Notes under the pieces: model-generated | Database searches by the model: none | Told to the model about the DNA's origin: nothing | What the model saw: the letters and a program-made list of their open reading frames with translations, nothing else | Translations under genes and position numbers: made by a program | Shown here: positions 17,981-26,470 of the stretch, piece by piece | Layout of the letters: each line of letters starts with the position of its first letter | How positions within the stretch are numbered: position 1 is the first letter of the stretch | Source: Neisseria perflava | GTDB lineage: Bacteria > Pseudomonadota > Gammaproteobacteria > Burkholderiales > Neisseriaceae | Reading direction: 5' to 3' | NCBI RefSeq assembly: GCF_024170405.1 | Contig: NZ_JALJYC010000015.1 | Span: 3,803 to 67,802, forward strand | DNA: 64,000 bases

Positions 17981-18015
17981 AGGCCGTCTGAAACTTTCAT
18001 GTTTTCAGACGGCCT
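17981..18015 (+). terminator. DUS inverted-pair terminator after purM
   Basis: AGGCCGTCTGAA (17981-17992) and TTCAGACGGCCT (18004-18015) followed by TTTT. Confidence 0.88.
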
Positions 18016-18122
18016 TTTGCATGGGCGTAAATATTGGAAACTAAGCATAATCAAGATATTGAATACTTCCGCTTCCTGTTTTTTTATTTATTCTCCATCA
18101 TGATGGATTGGTAATTTATACA

Positions 18123-18941
18123 CTAAAACAATGCATCCAACACCGACCCGTCCCCCTGCTTCGTTGGCGTAAGCTGCCCATCCGCCAGATTCGGCGCATA
18201 CACCCAATCTTCGACAATATTATTCTGCGCCCACTGCGTACACCCTTCGTCGCGCACATAATGCTGCGGGTAGCAGACATCGCCGGTAAATTCGGCATAC
18301 ACCCATGCCTTATCGGTTTGGCTACCCGGACGAATCAGCAGCGGTTTGTCGGCGGGTAAGACGGCAATCACGCTGCAATCGGTAGAAGAACAGGTGCGCA
18401 TATTGATGTCTTCTTTGCCGATTTGGGCTGCGGTATAGCCCGCGATTTTTTGGGTTTCGCTGATGTGCGTTGCCGGATTATGCTTACCTAAAAACCACCA
18501 AGCGGCCGCAATCAAGGCAGCAAATACCAAAGCACCCAGCAGCAGATGCCGGATTTTCAGACGGCCTGCGGCTTGGGTAACACTGCCGCCAAAAGCCGTA
18601 TGCGCGTTGACAACCCGATAGTCTTCGCCACGGGCAAGATTCTGCTCGCCAATCAAGCGGCTGCCTGCACAGCGACGCACTGCTTCAATTCCTTGCGCCA
18701 CGCTGCACGCGAAAAATTCGCGCCCGTCATTGACCCGCATTGCATCCAACTCATCATGCACCGCCTGCTCCACCACCTGATACTGATGGCAACGCGCCTG
18801 ATATGCCACTTCAAACGGAAAGGCTACGCCGGTACCGTATAACTCTCGGGCGCGCTCATGCGGCGGATGTTTGGTGTAGCCGATTTTAATCAAACCGGGC
18901 ATACCCTGATTGGTTAAGATATAGACCCAACCCTGCTTCAA
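18123..18941 (-). CDS. T5orf172 (GIY-YIG-like) domain protein with membrane anchor and SH3-like domain
   Basis: About 272 residues if translated from TTG at 18941, which follows AAGGAACACATC; the in-frame extension upstream runs into an inverted repeat and is unlikely. Residues about 4-100 form a T5orf172 domain (GWVYILTNQGMPGLIKIGYTK ... ERARELYGTGVAFPFEV ... VVEQAVHDELDAMRV..GREFF), a GIY-YIG-nuclease relative. A single membrane segment follows (LLLGALVFAALIAAAWWFL, about residues 133-151), then a C-terminal region with SH3-like features (INMRTCSSTDCSVIAVLPADKPLLIRP, DKAWVYAEF) and several cysteines. Function unknown; the nuclease-like domain would face the cytoplasm and the SH3-like part the periplasm. 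Intact GIY-YIG catalytic residues need alignment. Confidence 0.7.
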   Translation of the reverse strand: MKQGWVYILTNQGMPGLIKIGYTKHPPHERARELYGTGVAFPFEVAYQARCHQYQVVEQAVHDELDAMRVNDGREFFACSVAQGIEAVRRCAGSRLIGEQNLARGEDYRVVNAHTAFGGSVTQAAGRLKIRHLLLGALVFAALIAAAWWFLGKHNPATHISETQKIAGYTAAQIGKEDINMRTCSSTDCSVIAVLPADKPLLIRPGSQTDKAWVYAEFTGDVCYPQHYVRDEGCTQWAQNNIVEDWVYAPNLADGQLTPTKQGDGSVLDALF

Positions 18942-19013
18942 GATGTGTTCCTTTTTTATTGTGGGGTGAAATTTACAGCTATGGCTAATAAACTTTGAAA
19001 TGCATATAAGTAT

Positions 19014-19075
19014 CAGGTAGGTAGCTGAGCGTAGTCGAAGCCGCAAGCAGGGCTTCGACTACGCTCAGCCACCTG
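19014..19075. repeat. Large imperfect palindrome in intergenic region
   Basis: A near-perfect inverted repeat: the arm GCTGAGCGTAGTCGAAGCC pairs with GGCTTCGACTACGCTCAGC around a 7-8 nt loop, and the flanks CAGGT/ACCTG continue the stem. It lies in the upstream region of the T5orf172 gene and downstream of gyrA. Similar 'GAGCGTAGTCGAAG' palindromes are familiar from Neisseria intergenic regions. Confidence 0.75.
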
Positions 19076-19133
19076 TATGCAAAATAGCATTTCTTTTTTA
19101 TAAGCCATACATTAGCGTGGCATGACTTAAAAA

Positions 19134-19166
19134 AGGCCGTCTGAAAAATAGGTTTTCAGACGGCCT
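19134..19166 (-). terminator. DUS inverted-pair terminator after gyrA
   Basis: AGGCCGTCTGAA (19134-19145) pairs with TTCAGACGGCCT (19155-19166); read on the minus strand the stem is followed by TTTTTT. Confidence 0.85.
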
Positions 19167-19190
19167 CTGCCTTACTGTTTAACGTCAGGC

Positions 19191-21977
19191 TTATGCTTCG
19201 CCGTTATCTTCCGCTTCGCTTGCAACACCTTCTGCAACTTCGCCTTCGACTTCCACATCAGCCTGCTCGTCTTCCGGCTCTTCCGCCACGCGCTCCAAGC
19301 TGACCAGTGTTTCGCCTTCGTCCAAATTAATCAGTTTCACGCCGGCGGCGGCGCGGCCGGTTTCGCGGATTTGATCGACTTTGGTGCGGATGAGTACGCC
19401 GCCGCTGGTAATCAGCATCAGATCATCGCTTTCGCTGACCAAGGTTGCGGCCACCAAATCGCCGTTACGCTCGCCGGTGTTGATGGCGATATTGCCCTGA
19501 CCGCCTTTGTTTTTACGGCTGTAATCGGCAATCGGAGTACGTTTGCCGTAGCCGTTGGCGGTAGCGGTCAACACTTGCAAATCGCTTTCTTGACACTCGG
19601 GCGCAAAGGTAATCAGGCTGACGATTTTACCGTCTTCCGGCAGGCGCATACCGCGCAAACCGCCGCTACCGCGACCGCTCGGACGCACGCCGTGTTTGCC
19701 GCTAATCGGTGCGCTTTCGCCGCCGTCAAGCTGCTCGTCGTCTTGGCCGTCTGAAACATCGGTGCTGTCGTCTTGCTCGATGTCTTCATCCGCCTCATCG
19801 CTGCCGGATTTTTCCCAATATTCATTAAAGCGGATGGCTTTGCCAAGGTTGGAGAACAGCATGATGTCGTCCATACCGCCGGTTTGCGCCACGCCGACCA
19901 AGTAGTCGCCTTCTTTCAGCGCAATCGCTTTAATACCTTGCACACGCACGTTTTTAAACGCCGACATCTGCACTTTTTTCACCATGCCTTGCGCGGTAGC
20001 AAAGAAAACATACTGGTCTTCAGGGAAATCGCGTGTCGCTAAAATGGTGCTGACTTTTTCGCCTTCTTCCAGCTGGATGACATTGTTAATCGGGCGGCCA
20101 CGGCTGTTGCGCCCGCCTTCGGGCAGTTTGTACACTTTAATCCAGTGGCATTTACCTAGATTGGTGAAACACATCAGGTAATCATGAGTATTGGCGACAA
20201 ACAGCGATTCGATGGTGTCTTCGTCTTTGGTGGCCGCCGCCTGTTTGCCACGCCCGCCGCGACGCTGGGCGTGGTAATCGGTGGTCGGCTGGGTTTTGAT
20301 GTAACCATCATGGGTCAGCGTTACCACCATATCGCGTTGCGGAATCAAATCTTCATCGGCAATATCACCGCCGAACGGATTAATGTCGCTGCGGCGCTCG
20401 TCACCGAACACCGTGCGCATTTCTTCCAATTCTTCACGGATGATTTGGGTAATACGCTCCGGTTTGGCCAAAATATCCAAGAAGTCGATGATTTTCGCCA
20501 TGATGTTTTTATAATCGTTGACGATTTCTTCCTGATCCAAACCGGTCAGGTTGCGCAGGCTCATGCGCAAAATGGCGTCGGCCTGCAATTCGCTCAAATA
20601 ATAACCGTCGGCCTGCAAGCCCAAACCTTCGCGCACGCTTTCCGGACGCGCCAGCTGCATGTCCAAATCGGTACGGCCGAGCATGTCTTCCACCAAAGCA
20701 CTGTGCCAAGCGCGCGCCAACATTTTGCCTTTAGCTTCGGGCGCGTCGGTGGATTCTTTAATCAGCTGAATCATCTCGTCGATGTTGGACAAAGCAACCG
20801 CTTTACCTTCGGCGATATGGCCTTCATGACGCGCTTTTTTCAAGCGGAACAAGGTGCGGCGGGTGACGACTTCGCGGCGGTGGCGCAAAAATTCACTCAG
20901 AATCTGCTTGAGATTTAACAAGCGCGGTTGGCCGTCCACCAAAGCCACCATATTGATGCCGAAGCTGTCCTGCAGCTGGGTCATTTTATACAGCTGGTTC
21001 AAAATCACTTCAGCATTTTCATTGCGCTTAAGCTCGATGACCACGCGCATGCCCGATTTATCGGATTCGTCGCGCAAATCGGAAATGCCTTCCAGCGCTT
21101 TGTCACGCACCAAATCGCCGATTTTCTCCACCAGTTTGGCTTTATTGACCTGATACGGGATTTCGTCAATGACGATGGCTTCGCGGTCGCCGTTTTTACC
21201 GATGGGTTCGATATGGGTTTTGCCACGGATAATCACGCGGCCACGGCCGGTTTTATAACCTTCGCGCACGCCGCTCAAGCCGTAAATGGTGGCGCCGGTG
21301 GGGAAGTCGGGCGCTTTGATGATATTAATCAGCGCGTCGATATCGGTTTGCGGCTCATCCAGAAGCTGCAAACAGGCATTGATGGTGTCGGTGAGGTTGT
21401 GCGGCGGGATATTCGTTGCCATGCCCACGGCGATACCGGACGAACCGTTAATCAGCAATGCGGGGAAACGGGTCGGCAACACCAGCGGCTCATGCTCGCT
21501 GCCGTCGTAGTTGGGGCCGAAATTGACGGTTTCTTCTTCGATATCCGCCAGCATTTCATGGGCAATCCGCGCCATGCGGATTTCGGTATAACGCATGGCC
21601 GCCGCGCCGTCACCGTCAACCGAGCCGAAGTTGCCCTGACCATCTACCAAGACATAACGCATGGAAAACGGCTGCGCCATGCGCACGATGGTGTCGTAAA
21701 TCGCGCTGTCGCCGTGCGGGTGGTATTTACCCATCACATCGCCGACGATACGCGCGGATTTTTTATAGGACGAGTTCCAGTTGTTTTTCAACTCGTGCAT
21801 GGTATAGAGCGAGCGGCGGTGCACAGGCTTCAAACCGTCGCGCACATCGGGCAGCGCACGGCCGACAATCACGCTCATGGCGTAATCAAGGTAGCTCTTG
21901 CGCATTTCGTCTTCAAGGCTGACGGGGATGGTTTCGAGTGCGAATTTATGGTCGTTGCGAACGGTTGCGTCGGTCAT
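19191..21977 (-). CDS. gyrA: DNA gyrase subunit A
   Basis: A 928-residue type II topoisomerase subunit that cuts and rejoins DNA for negative supercoiling. Catalytic Tyr lies in AAMRYTEIRMA. The quinolone-resistance region reads HPHGDSAIYDT with Ser91 and Asp95, the susceptible residues in Neisseria numbering. The C-terminal wrapping domain includes the GyrA box QRRGGRG. A highly acidic insertion (DEADEDIEQDDSTDVSDGQDDEQLDGGES region, about residues 735-765) and an acidic tail are features of Neisseria-type GyrA; the insertion carries a DUS. Monocistronic. Confidence 0.98.
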   Translation of the reverse strand: MTDATVRNDHKFALETIPVSLEDEMRKSYLDYAMSVIVGRALPDVRDGLKPVHRRSLYTMHELKNNWNSSYKKSARIVGDVMGKYHPHGDSAIYDTIVRMAQPFSMRYVLVDGQGNFGSVDGDGAAAMRYTEIRMARIAHEMLADIEEETVNFGPNYDGSEHEPLVLPTRFPALLINGSSGIAVGMATNIPPHNLTDTINACLQLLDEPQTDIDALINIIKAPDFPTGATIYGLSGVREGYKTGRGRVIIRGKTHIEPIGKNGDREAIVIDEIPYQVNKAKLVEKIGDLVRDKALEGISDLRDESDKSGMRVVIELKRNENAEVILNQLYKMTQLQDSFGINMVALVDGQPRLLNLKQILSEFLRHRREVVTRRTLFRLKKARHEGHIAEGKAVALSNIDEMIQLIKESTDAPEAKGKMLARAWHSALVEDMLGRTDLDMQLARPESVREGLGLQADGYYLSELQADAILRMSLRNLTGLDQEEIVNDYKNIMAKIIDFLDILAKPERITQIIREELEEMRTVFGDERRSDINPFGGDIADEDLIPQRDMVVTLTHDGYIKTQPTTDYHAQRRGGRGKQAAATKDEDTIESLFVANTHDYLMCFTNLGKCHWIKVYKLPEGGRNSRGRPINNVIQLEEGEKVSTILATRDFPEDQYVFFATAQGMVKKVQMSAFKNVRVQGIKAIALKEGDYLVGVAQTGGMDDIMLFSNLGKAIRFNEYWEKSGSDEADEDIEQDDSTDVSDGQDDEQLDGGESAPISGKHGVRPSGRGSGGLRGMRLPEDGKIVSLITFAPECQESDLQVLTATANGYGKRTPIADYSRKNKGGQGNIAINTGERNGDLVAATLVSESDDLMLITSGGVLIRTKVDQIRETGRAAAGVKLINLDEGETLVSLERVAEEPEDEQADVEVEGEVAEGVASEAEDNGEA

Positions 21978-22070
21978 GGTATTTTCGTTTTTCTCAATGC
22001 AAAAGTAGCCGTAATTCTAGCACAAATCCGCCTGTTCGGGCCATGCGGCGGTAGGATTCGGGCAAACAAA

Positions 22071-22102
22071 ATGCCGTCTGAAAACAGATTTTCAGACGGC
22101 AT
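22071..22102 (-). terminator. AT-dialect DUS inverted-pair terminator after gshA
   Basis: ATGCCGTCTGAA (22071-22082) pairs with TTCAGACGGCAT (22091-22102). This pair uses the AT form of the DUS, unlike most pairs in the window. Confidence 0.8.
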
Positions 22103-22126
22103 TGGCTATGTTTTACGCTTCGATGT

Positions 22127-23479
22127 TTAAGCGGCGCTTTCTTCCAATTCCAGCGACGCGGCCAACAACGACAGGCGCGCCATCACGCTGTAAACATACA
22201 GGCGGTTGTGTTCGTTGTCGATGTCGCAGTCTTTGCCTTCTCGCGGCATACCCAGCAAATCCCATTGCTCAAATACGCGCTTGCAGGCTTCCGGCGCTTC
22301 CGGCGTATCGTCGCCGTTGCCGGTCGGAATGCTGTTGGACAACGGCACAAACACCATGCCGCCTGCATTCAGATTTTCATCCGCGCCACGGCCTTCGTGT
22401 ACGCGGAAAAAACCGCCGATGACAAAGCGATCCATCATATACACCACCGGCTCGCATACCGCGCCGTTCATGGTTTCATAGGTGTAAATACCTTCCTGCA
22501 CGATGACTTCGGTCACTTCCAAGCCTTCTTTGACCTTGGCCATTTTGTTACGGTTTTTGCGGTTGAGGCCGCGCACTTCATCGGCCGATTTAACGCTCAT
22601 TACGCCCATGCCGTAAGTGCCCGCATCGGCCTTGACAATCACAAACGGCGTATCGCTGATGCCTTTTTCATCGTATTTGGCTTGGATTTTCACCAACACG
22701 CGCTCTACCGCCGCCGCCAGTACATCTTCGCCTTCGTGTTCTTGGAAATCCAAACCGCTGACTTTTTCAAAATACGGGTTAATCTGCCACTCGTCGATGT
22801 CCAATAATTGCGCGAAATCGGCGGCTACTTTGTCGTAAGCGGCAAAATGGGTGGTTTTGCGGCGGGTTGTCCAACCGGCATTCAGCGGCGGCAGCAGGGT
22901 TTGGTTAATATCTTTCAGAATATCGGGTACGCCCGCCGAAAGGTCATTATTTAACAACACCACGCAAGGCGAAAAGCCGTCGGCCAAATGCACGCGCTCG
23001 CGGGTGCGCAACAAGGGCTCGAGCAAAACGGTATTGCCCAAGGCCGTCTGAAATTCGGTCGGCTCGGTCACTTCGGGATTCAAACTGCCCAAGCGCACTT
23101 CAAAGCCGGCCGAGCGCAGAATCTCGCTTAAGGCATACACGTTTTGCAGGTAAAAGGTATTGCGGGTATGGTTTTCCGGAATAATCAACACCGATTTGGC
23201 GCTCTCGCAGGCGCGCTCTACCGCGTCTTGCGCCGCCACTGCCGCCAGCGGGATAAAGTTCGGATTCAGATTATTGAAACCGCCGGGAAACAGATTCATG
23301 TCAATAGATGAAATTTTATAACCCGCATTGCGCAAATCCACCGAGCCGTAAAACGGCGGCTTGTGTGCCTGCCATTGGGCGCGGAACCAGGCTTCGATTT
23401 TGGCATGGTTGCGCAAAATGGTGCGCTCGAAATCCTGTAATTGGGCGAGATGTTCGGTGGCAATCGACGGTAATTTCAT
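22127..23479 (-). CDS. gshA: Glutamate-cysteine ligase (PF08886 type)
   Basis: A 450-residue enzyme for the first step of glutathione synthesis, of the proteobacterial PF08886 type rather than the E. coli GshA type. Start at ATG 23479 (MKLPSIATEHLAQLQDFE); the longer reading upstream contains translated tandem repeats. Visible stretches: GSVDLRNAGYKISSIDMNLFPGGFNNL, VLIIPENHTRNTFYL, and an ATP-grasp-like C-terminal half (FVIVKADAGTYGMGVMSV, VIVQEGIYTYETMNGAVCEPVVYMMDRFVIGGFFRVHEGRG). Glutathione matters for oxidative-stress defence in Neisseria. Confidence 0.9.
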   Translation of the reverse strand: MKLPSIATEHLAQLQDFERTILRNHAKIEAWFRAQWQAHKPPFYGSVDLRNAGYKISSIDMNLFPGGFNNLNPNFIPLAAVAAQDAVERACESAKSVLIIPENHTRNTFYLQNVYALSEILRSAGFEVRLGSLNPEVTEPTEFQTALGNTVLLEPLLRTRERVHLADGFSPCVVLLNNDLSAGVPDILKDINQTLLPPLNAGWTTRRKTTHFAAYDKVAADFAQLLDIDEWQINPYFEKVSGLDFQEHEGEDVLAAAVERVLVKIQAKYDEKGISDTPFVIVKADAGTYGMGVMSVKSADEVRGLNRKNRNKMAKVKEGLEVTEVIVQEGIYTYETMNGAVCEPVVYMMDRFVIGGFFRVHEGRGADENLNAGGMVFVPLSNSIPTGNGDDTPEAPEACKRVFEQWDLLGMPREGKDCDIDNEHNRLYVYSVMARLSLLAASLELEESAA

Positions 23480-23510
23480 GTTTATTGATCCTTTAAGCTG
23501 TGCGGATGGA

Positions 23511-23546
23511 TGTAGATAAGCATAATAATGTAGATAAGCATAATAA
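23511..23546. repeat. Two-copy 18-bp tandem repeat upstream of gshA
   Basis: TGTAGATAAGCATAATAA occurs twice back to back with no mismatch (23511-23528, 23529-23546), about 30 bp upstream of the gshA start. It lies in or near the promoter and copy-number change could alter expression. Confidence 0.9.
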
Positions 23547-23753
23547 TGCGTTTTTTCAAGATACGCCAAGTATTCTTTTCAATCTTAATTGTTGAGTGCC
23601 ACCTCTTGAAATTCTACAAAATGTCTAAATTATTGAGGTGATATTGTCAGCAAAACAACATTACAGCAAAAATTAGACAAAAGCAGTTGCAATAACGCGG
23701 TAATCCGTCTAATATTCCTACATCAAACCACCCTATCTTATAAAGCATAAATC

Positions 23754-25163
23754 ATGAGCGCACAGACCCTTTACGACAAACTTTGGAACAGCCACATCGT
23801 CCGCGAAGAAGAAGACGGCACGGTGCTGCTCTATATCGACCGCCATCTGGTACACGAAGTCACCAGCCCGCAAGCCTTTGAAGGCCTGAAAATGGCCGGC
23901 CGCAAATTATGGCGTATCGACAGCGTGGTGTCCACTGCCGACCACAATACCCCGACCGGCGATTGGGACAAAGGCATTCAAGACCCGATTTCCAAGCTGC
24001 AAGTGGATACGCTGGATAAAAACATCCACGAATTCGGCGCATTGGCCTATTTCCCGTTTATGGACAAAGGCCAAGGCATTGTACACGTCATGGGGCCGGA
24101 ACAAGGCGCAACCCTGCCGGGCATGACTGTGGTCTGCGGCGACTCGCACACCTCTACCCACGGCGCATTCGGCGCGCTGGCACACGGTATCGGCACCTCC
24201 GAAGTCGAACACACCATGGCGACCCAATGTATCACCGCCAAAAAATCCAAATCCATGCTGATTAAAGTCAACGGCCGTCTGAAAGACGGCGTAACCGCCA
24301 AAGACGTGGCACTCTACATCATCGGCAAAATCGGCACCGCCGGGGGCACGGGCTACGCCATCGAGTTCGGCGGCGAAGCGATTCAAAGCCTGTCTATGGA
24401 AGGCCGCATGACCCTGTGCAACATGGCGATTGAAGCGGGCGCGCGTTCCGGCTTGGTGGCTGTCGATCAAACCACCATTGATTACGTCAAAGGCAAACCG
24501 CTGGCACCCAAAGGTGAAGATTGGGACAAAGCCGTCGCCTACTGGCGCACGCTGGTGTCTGACGAAGGCGCACACTTTGACAGCGTATTTGAATTTGACG
24601 CCGCCGACATCGAGCCGCAAGTTACTTGGGGTACTTCTCCCGAAATGGTGCTGGGTGTGGACGGCAAAGTGCCGAATCCTGCTGACGAACAAGACCCTGT
24701 CAAACGCAGCGGCATGGAACGCGCCCTCGAATACATGGGCTTGCAAGCCGGTACACCGTTGAACGAAATTCCCGTTGACATCGTCTTTATCGGCTCCTGC
24801 ACCAACAGCCGCATTGAAGATTTGCGCGAAGCCGCCGCCGTTGCCAAAGGCCGCCGCAAAGCGGACAATGTACAGCGCGTTTTAATCGTACCCGGCTCAG
24901 GTCTGGTCAAAGCGCAGGCGGAAGAAGAAGGTTTGGACAAAATCTTTATCGAAGCCGGTTTTGAATGGCGCGAACCGGGTTGCTCGATGTGTCTGGCCAT
25001 GAACGCCGACCGACTGACACCCGGCCAACGCTGCGCTTCCACTTCCAACCGCAACTTCGAAGGCCGCCAAGGTAACGGCGGACGCACCCATCTGGTCAGC
25101 CCGTCTATGGCGGCGGCCGCAGCGGTAAGCGGTCATTTTGTCGATGTACGCGAAATTGCCTGA
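23754..25163 (+). CDS. leuC: 3-isopropylmalate dehydratase, large subunit
   Basis: A 469-residue aconitase-family [4Fe-4S] enzyme that, with LeuD, isomerises 2-isopropylmalate to 3-isopropylmalate in leucine synthesis. Cluster cysteines appear in IGSCTNSRIEDL and GCSMCLAMN. Substrate motifs include CGDSHTSTHGAFGALAHGIGTSEVEH. First gene of a leuC-leuD-leuB group that is interrupted by two unrelated small genes. Confidence 0.97.
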   Translation: MSAQTLYDKLWNSHIVREEEDGTVLLYIDRHLVHEVTSPQAFEGLKMAGRKLWRIDSVVSTADHNTPTGDWDKGIQDPISKLQVDTLDKNIHEFGALAYFPFMDKGQGIVHVMGPEQGATLPGMTVVCGDSHTSTHGAFGALAHGIGTSEVEHTMATQCITAKKSKSMLIKVNGRLKDGVTAKDVALYIIGKIGTAGGTGYAIEFGGEAIQSLSMEGRMTLCNMAIEAGARSGLVAVDQTTIDYVKGKPLAPKGEDWDKAVAYWRTLVSDEGAHFDSVFEFDAADIEPQVTWGTSPEMVLGVDGKVPNPADEQDPVKRSGMERALEYMGLQAGTPLNEIPVDIVFIGSCTNSRIEDLREAAAVAKGRRKADNVQRVLIVPGSGLVKAQAEEEGLDKIFIEAGFEWREPGCSMCLAMNADRLTPGQRCASTSNRNFEGRQGNGGRTHLVSPSMAAAAAVSGHFVDVREIA

Positions 25164-25198
25164 CTTACTAATTTTTTATCCTGATTAGGAACTGACTT

Positions 25199-25573
25199 AT
25201 GAAAAAATTTGCCTCTATCTTATTGGCCGCTACTGTGGCCGTAGGCCTGTCTGCTTGTGCCAATACTTGGCATGGCGTAAAAGAAGACAGCCACAATGCT
25301 GCCCAAGCCACCGAACGCGGCTGGGATAAAACCAAAAATGCTACTGAACGTGGCTGGGACAAAACCAAAGACGCTACTGAGCGTGGCTGGGATAAAACCA
25401 AAGACACTACTGAAAACGTAGCTGACAAAACCGGAAACGCTACTGAAAATGCTTGGGACAAAACCAAAGGTGCCACAAAACGCGGTTGGAACAAAACCAA
25501 AAGCACCACAAGCAAAGTATGGGACAAAACCAAAGAAACCGTAACCGGCAAAGAAGCTACTAGCAGCAACTAA
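25199..25573 (+). CDS. Repeat-rich small lipoprotein (LEA-like 11-mers)
   Basis: A 124-residue lipoprotein: signal peptide then lipobox LSAC, followed by about seven imperfect 11-residue repeats of the form ATERGWDKTKD / ATENAWDKTKG to the C-terminus. The 11-mer periodicity and Thr/Lys/Asp/Ala composition resemble group 3 LEA and entericidin-like proteins, which form amphipathic helices. It lies 35 bp after leuC and 103 bp before leuD, on the same strand, with its own ribosome site (TTAGGAACTGACTT). A role in desiccation, envelope stress or lipid association is inference. The DNA is a direct-repeat array and could vary in copy number. Confidence 0.85.
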   Translation: MKKFASILLAATVAVGLSACANTWHGVKEDSHNAAQATERGWDKTKNATERGWDKTKDATERGWDKTKDTTENVADKTGNATENAWDKTKGATKRGWNKTKSTTSKVWDKTKETVTGKEATSSN

Positions 25574-25582
25574 GCCTGATTG

Positions 25583-25613
25583 CCAAGCCGCTTACTAAAG
25601 CTAGGCGGCTTGG
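25583..25613 (+). terminator. Hairpin between lipoprotein gene and leuD
   Basis: CCAAGCCGC (25583-25591) pairs with GCGGCTTGG (25605-25613). There is no U-run after it, so it is more likely an attenuator, RNA-stability hairpin or weak terminator than a full stop. Confidence 0.45.
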
Positions 25614-25676
25614 TTGCCCAAACTAACACAATAAAATTACGACATCAGGATTCCTCCTTGTCGCTTGGAACGCCAC

Positions 25677-26321
25677 ATGAAATCCTTTACCAAAATCACC
25701 GCCCTCGTCGCCCCGCTCGACCGCAGCAATGTAGATACCGATGCCATTATTCCGAAACAATTTTTAAAATCCATCAAGCGCAGCGGTTTCGGCCCGAATG
25801 CCTTTGACGAATGGCGCTACCTCGACCACGGCGAACCGGGTATGGACAACAGCAAGCGTCCACTCAATCCTGAATTTCCGTTGAATTTTCCGCGTTATCA
25901 GGGCGCGAATATTCTCTTGACCCGTAAAAACTTCGGCTGCGGCTCATCCCGCGAACACGCGCCGTGGGCGTTGGATGATTATGGCTTCCGCGCCGTGATT
26001 GCGCCTTCGTTTGCCGATATTTTCTTCAACAACTGCTACAAAAACGGCCTGCTGCCGATTGTCTTGAGCGAAGAGCAGGTTGACCAGTTATTCAAAGAGG
26101 TTGAGGCCAACGAAGGTTACAGCCTGACCATTGATTTGGAACAACAAAGCGTGACTACGCCGAGCGGCGAAGTGTTCCACTTCGACATCACCGAACACCG
26201 CAAACACTGCCTCCTCAACGGCCTTGATGAAATCGGTCTGACCCTGCAACATGCCGATGAAATCCATGCCTTTGAAGACAAACGCAAAGCCGCGCAACCT
26301 TGGCTGTTTAACAGCGTTTAA
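25677..26321 (+). CDS. leuD: 3-isopropylmalate dehydratase, small subunit
   Basis: A 214-residue LeuD, the swivel domain partner of LeuC. Characteristic stretches: LDRSNVDTDAIIPKQFLK, NILLTRKNFGCGSSREHAPWAL and VIAPSFADIFFNNCYKNGLLPI. The ATG at 25677 gives the normal N-terminus (MKSFTKITALVAPLDR); an upstream TTG would add only four residues. Confidence 0.97.
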   Translation: MKSFTKITALVAPLDRSNVDTDAIIPKQFLKSIKRSGFGPNAFDEWRYLDHGEPGMDNSKRPLNPEFPLNFPRYQGANILLTRKNFGCGSSREHAPWALDDYGFRAVIAPSFADIFFNNCYKNGLLPIVLSEEQVDQLFKEVEANEGYSLTIDLEQQSVTTPSGEVFHFDITEHRKHCLLNGLDEIGLTLQHADEIHAFEDKRKAAQPWLFNSV

Positions 26322-26329
26322 TCCCTCAA

Positions 26330-26368
26330 AGGCCGTCTGAAAAATATCCTACATTTTTCAGACGGCCT
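26330..26368 (+). terminator. DUS inverted-pair terminator after leuD
   Basis: AGGCCGTCTGAA (26330-26341) pairs with TTCAGACGGCCT (26357-26368), with an extended AAAAAT/ATTTTT stem. The 3' flank has few Ts, so readthrough to the next gene is possible. Confidence 0.65.
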
Positions 26369-26470
26369 CATGCATATATTATTGGATACGCATTGAAAGC
26401 TGCCGAGGCCGTGCCTCCATCAGCATTGATACGCAGGTTCTCAAAATTTAAAAATAAGAAAGTGGAAACC

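Noticed and set aside
18942..19046. 35-codon N-terminal extension of the T5orf172 protein
   Set aside because: It overlaps an intergenic palindrome and lacks a ribosome site; the TTG at 18941 has one and begins right at the domain.
20928..22130. 400-codon plus-strand open frame over gyrA
   Set aside because: Antisense to the highly conserved gyrA N-terminal domain; His/Gly/Val-rich shadow translation.
25290..25560. Possible CRISPR-like direct repeats
   Set aside because: The repeats are in frame and encode 11-residue protein repeats of a lipoprotein; no spacers or cas genes.
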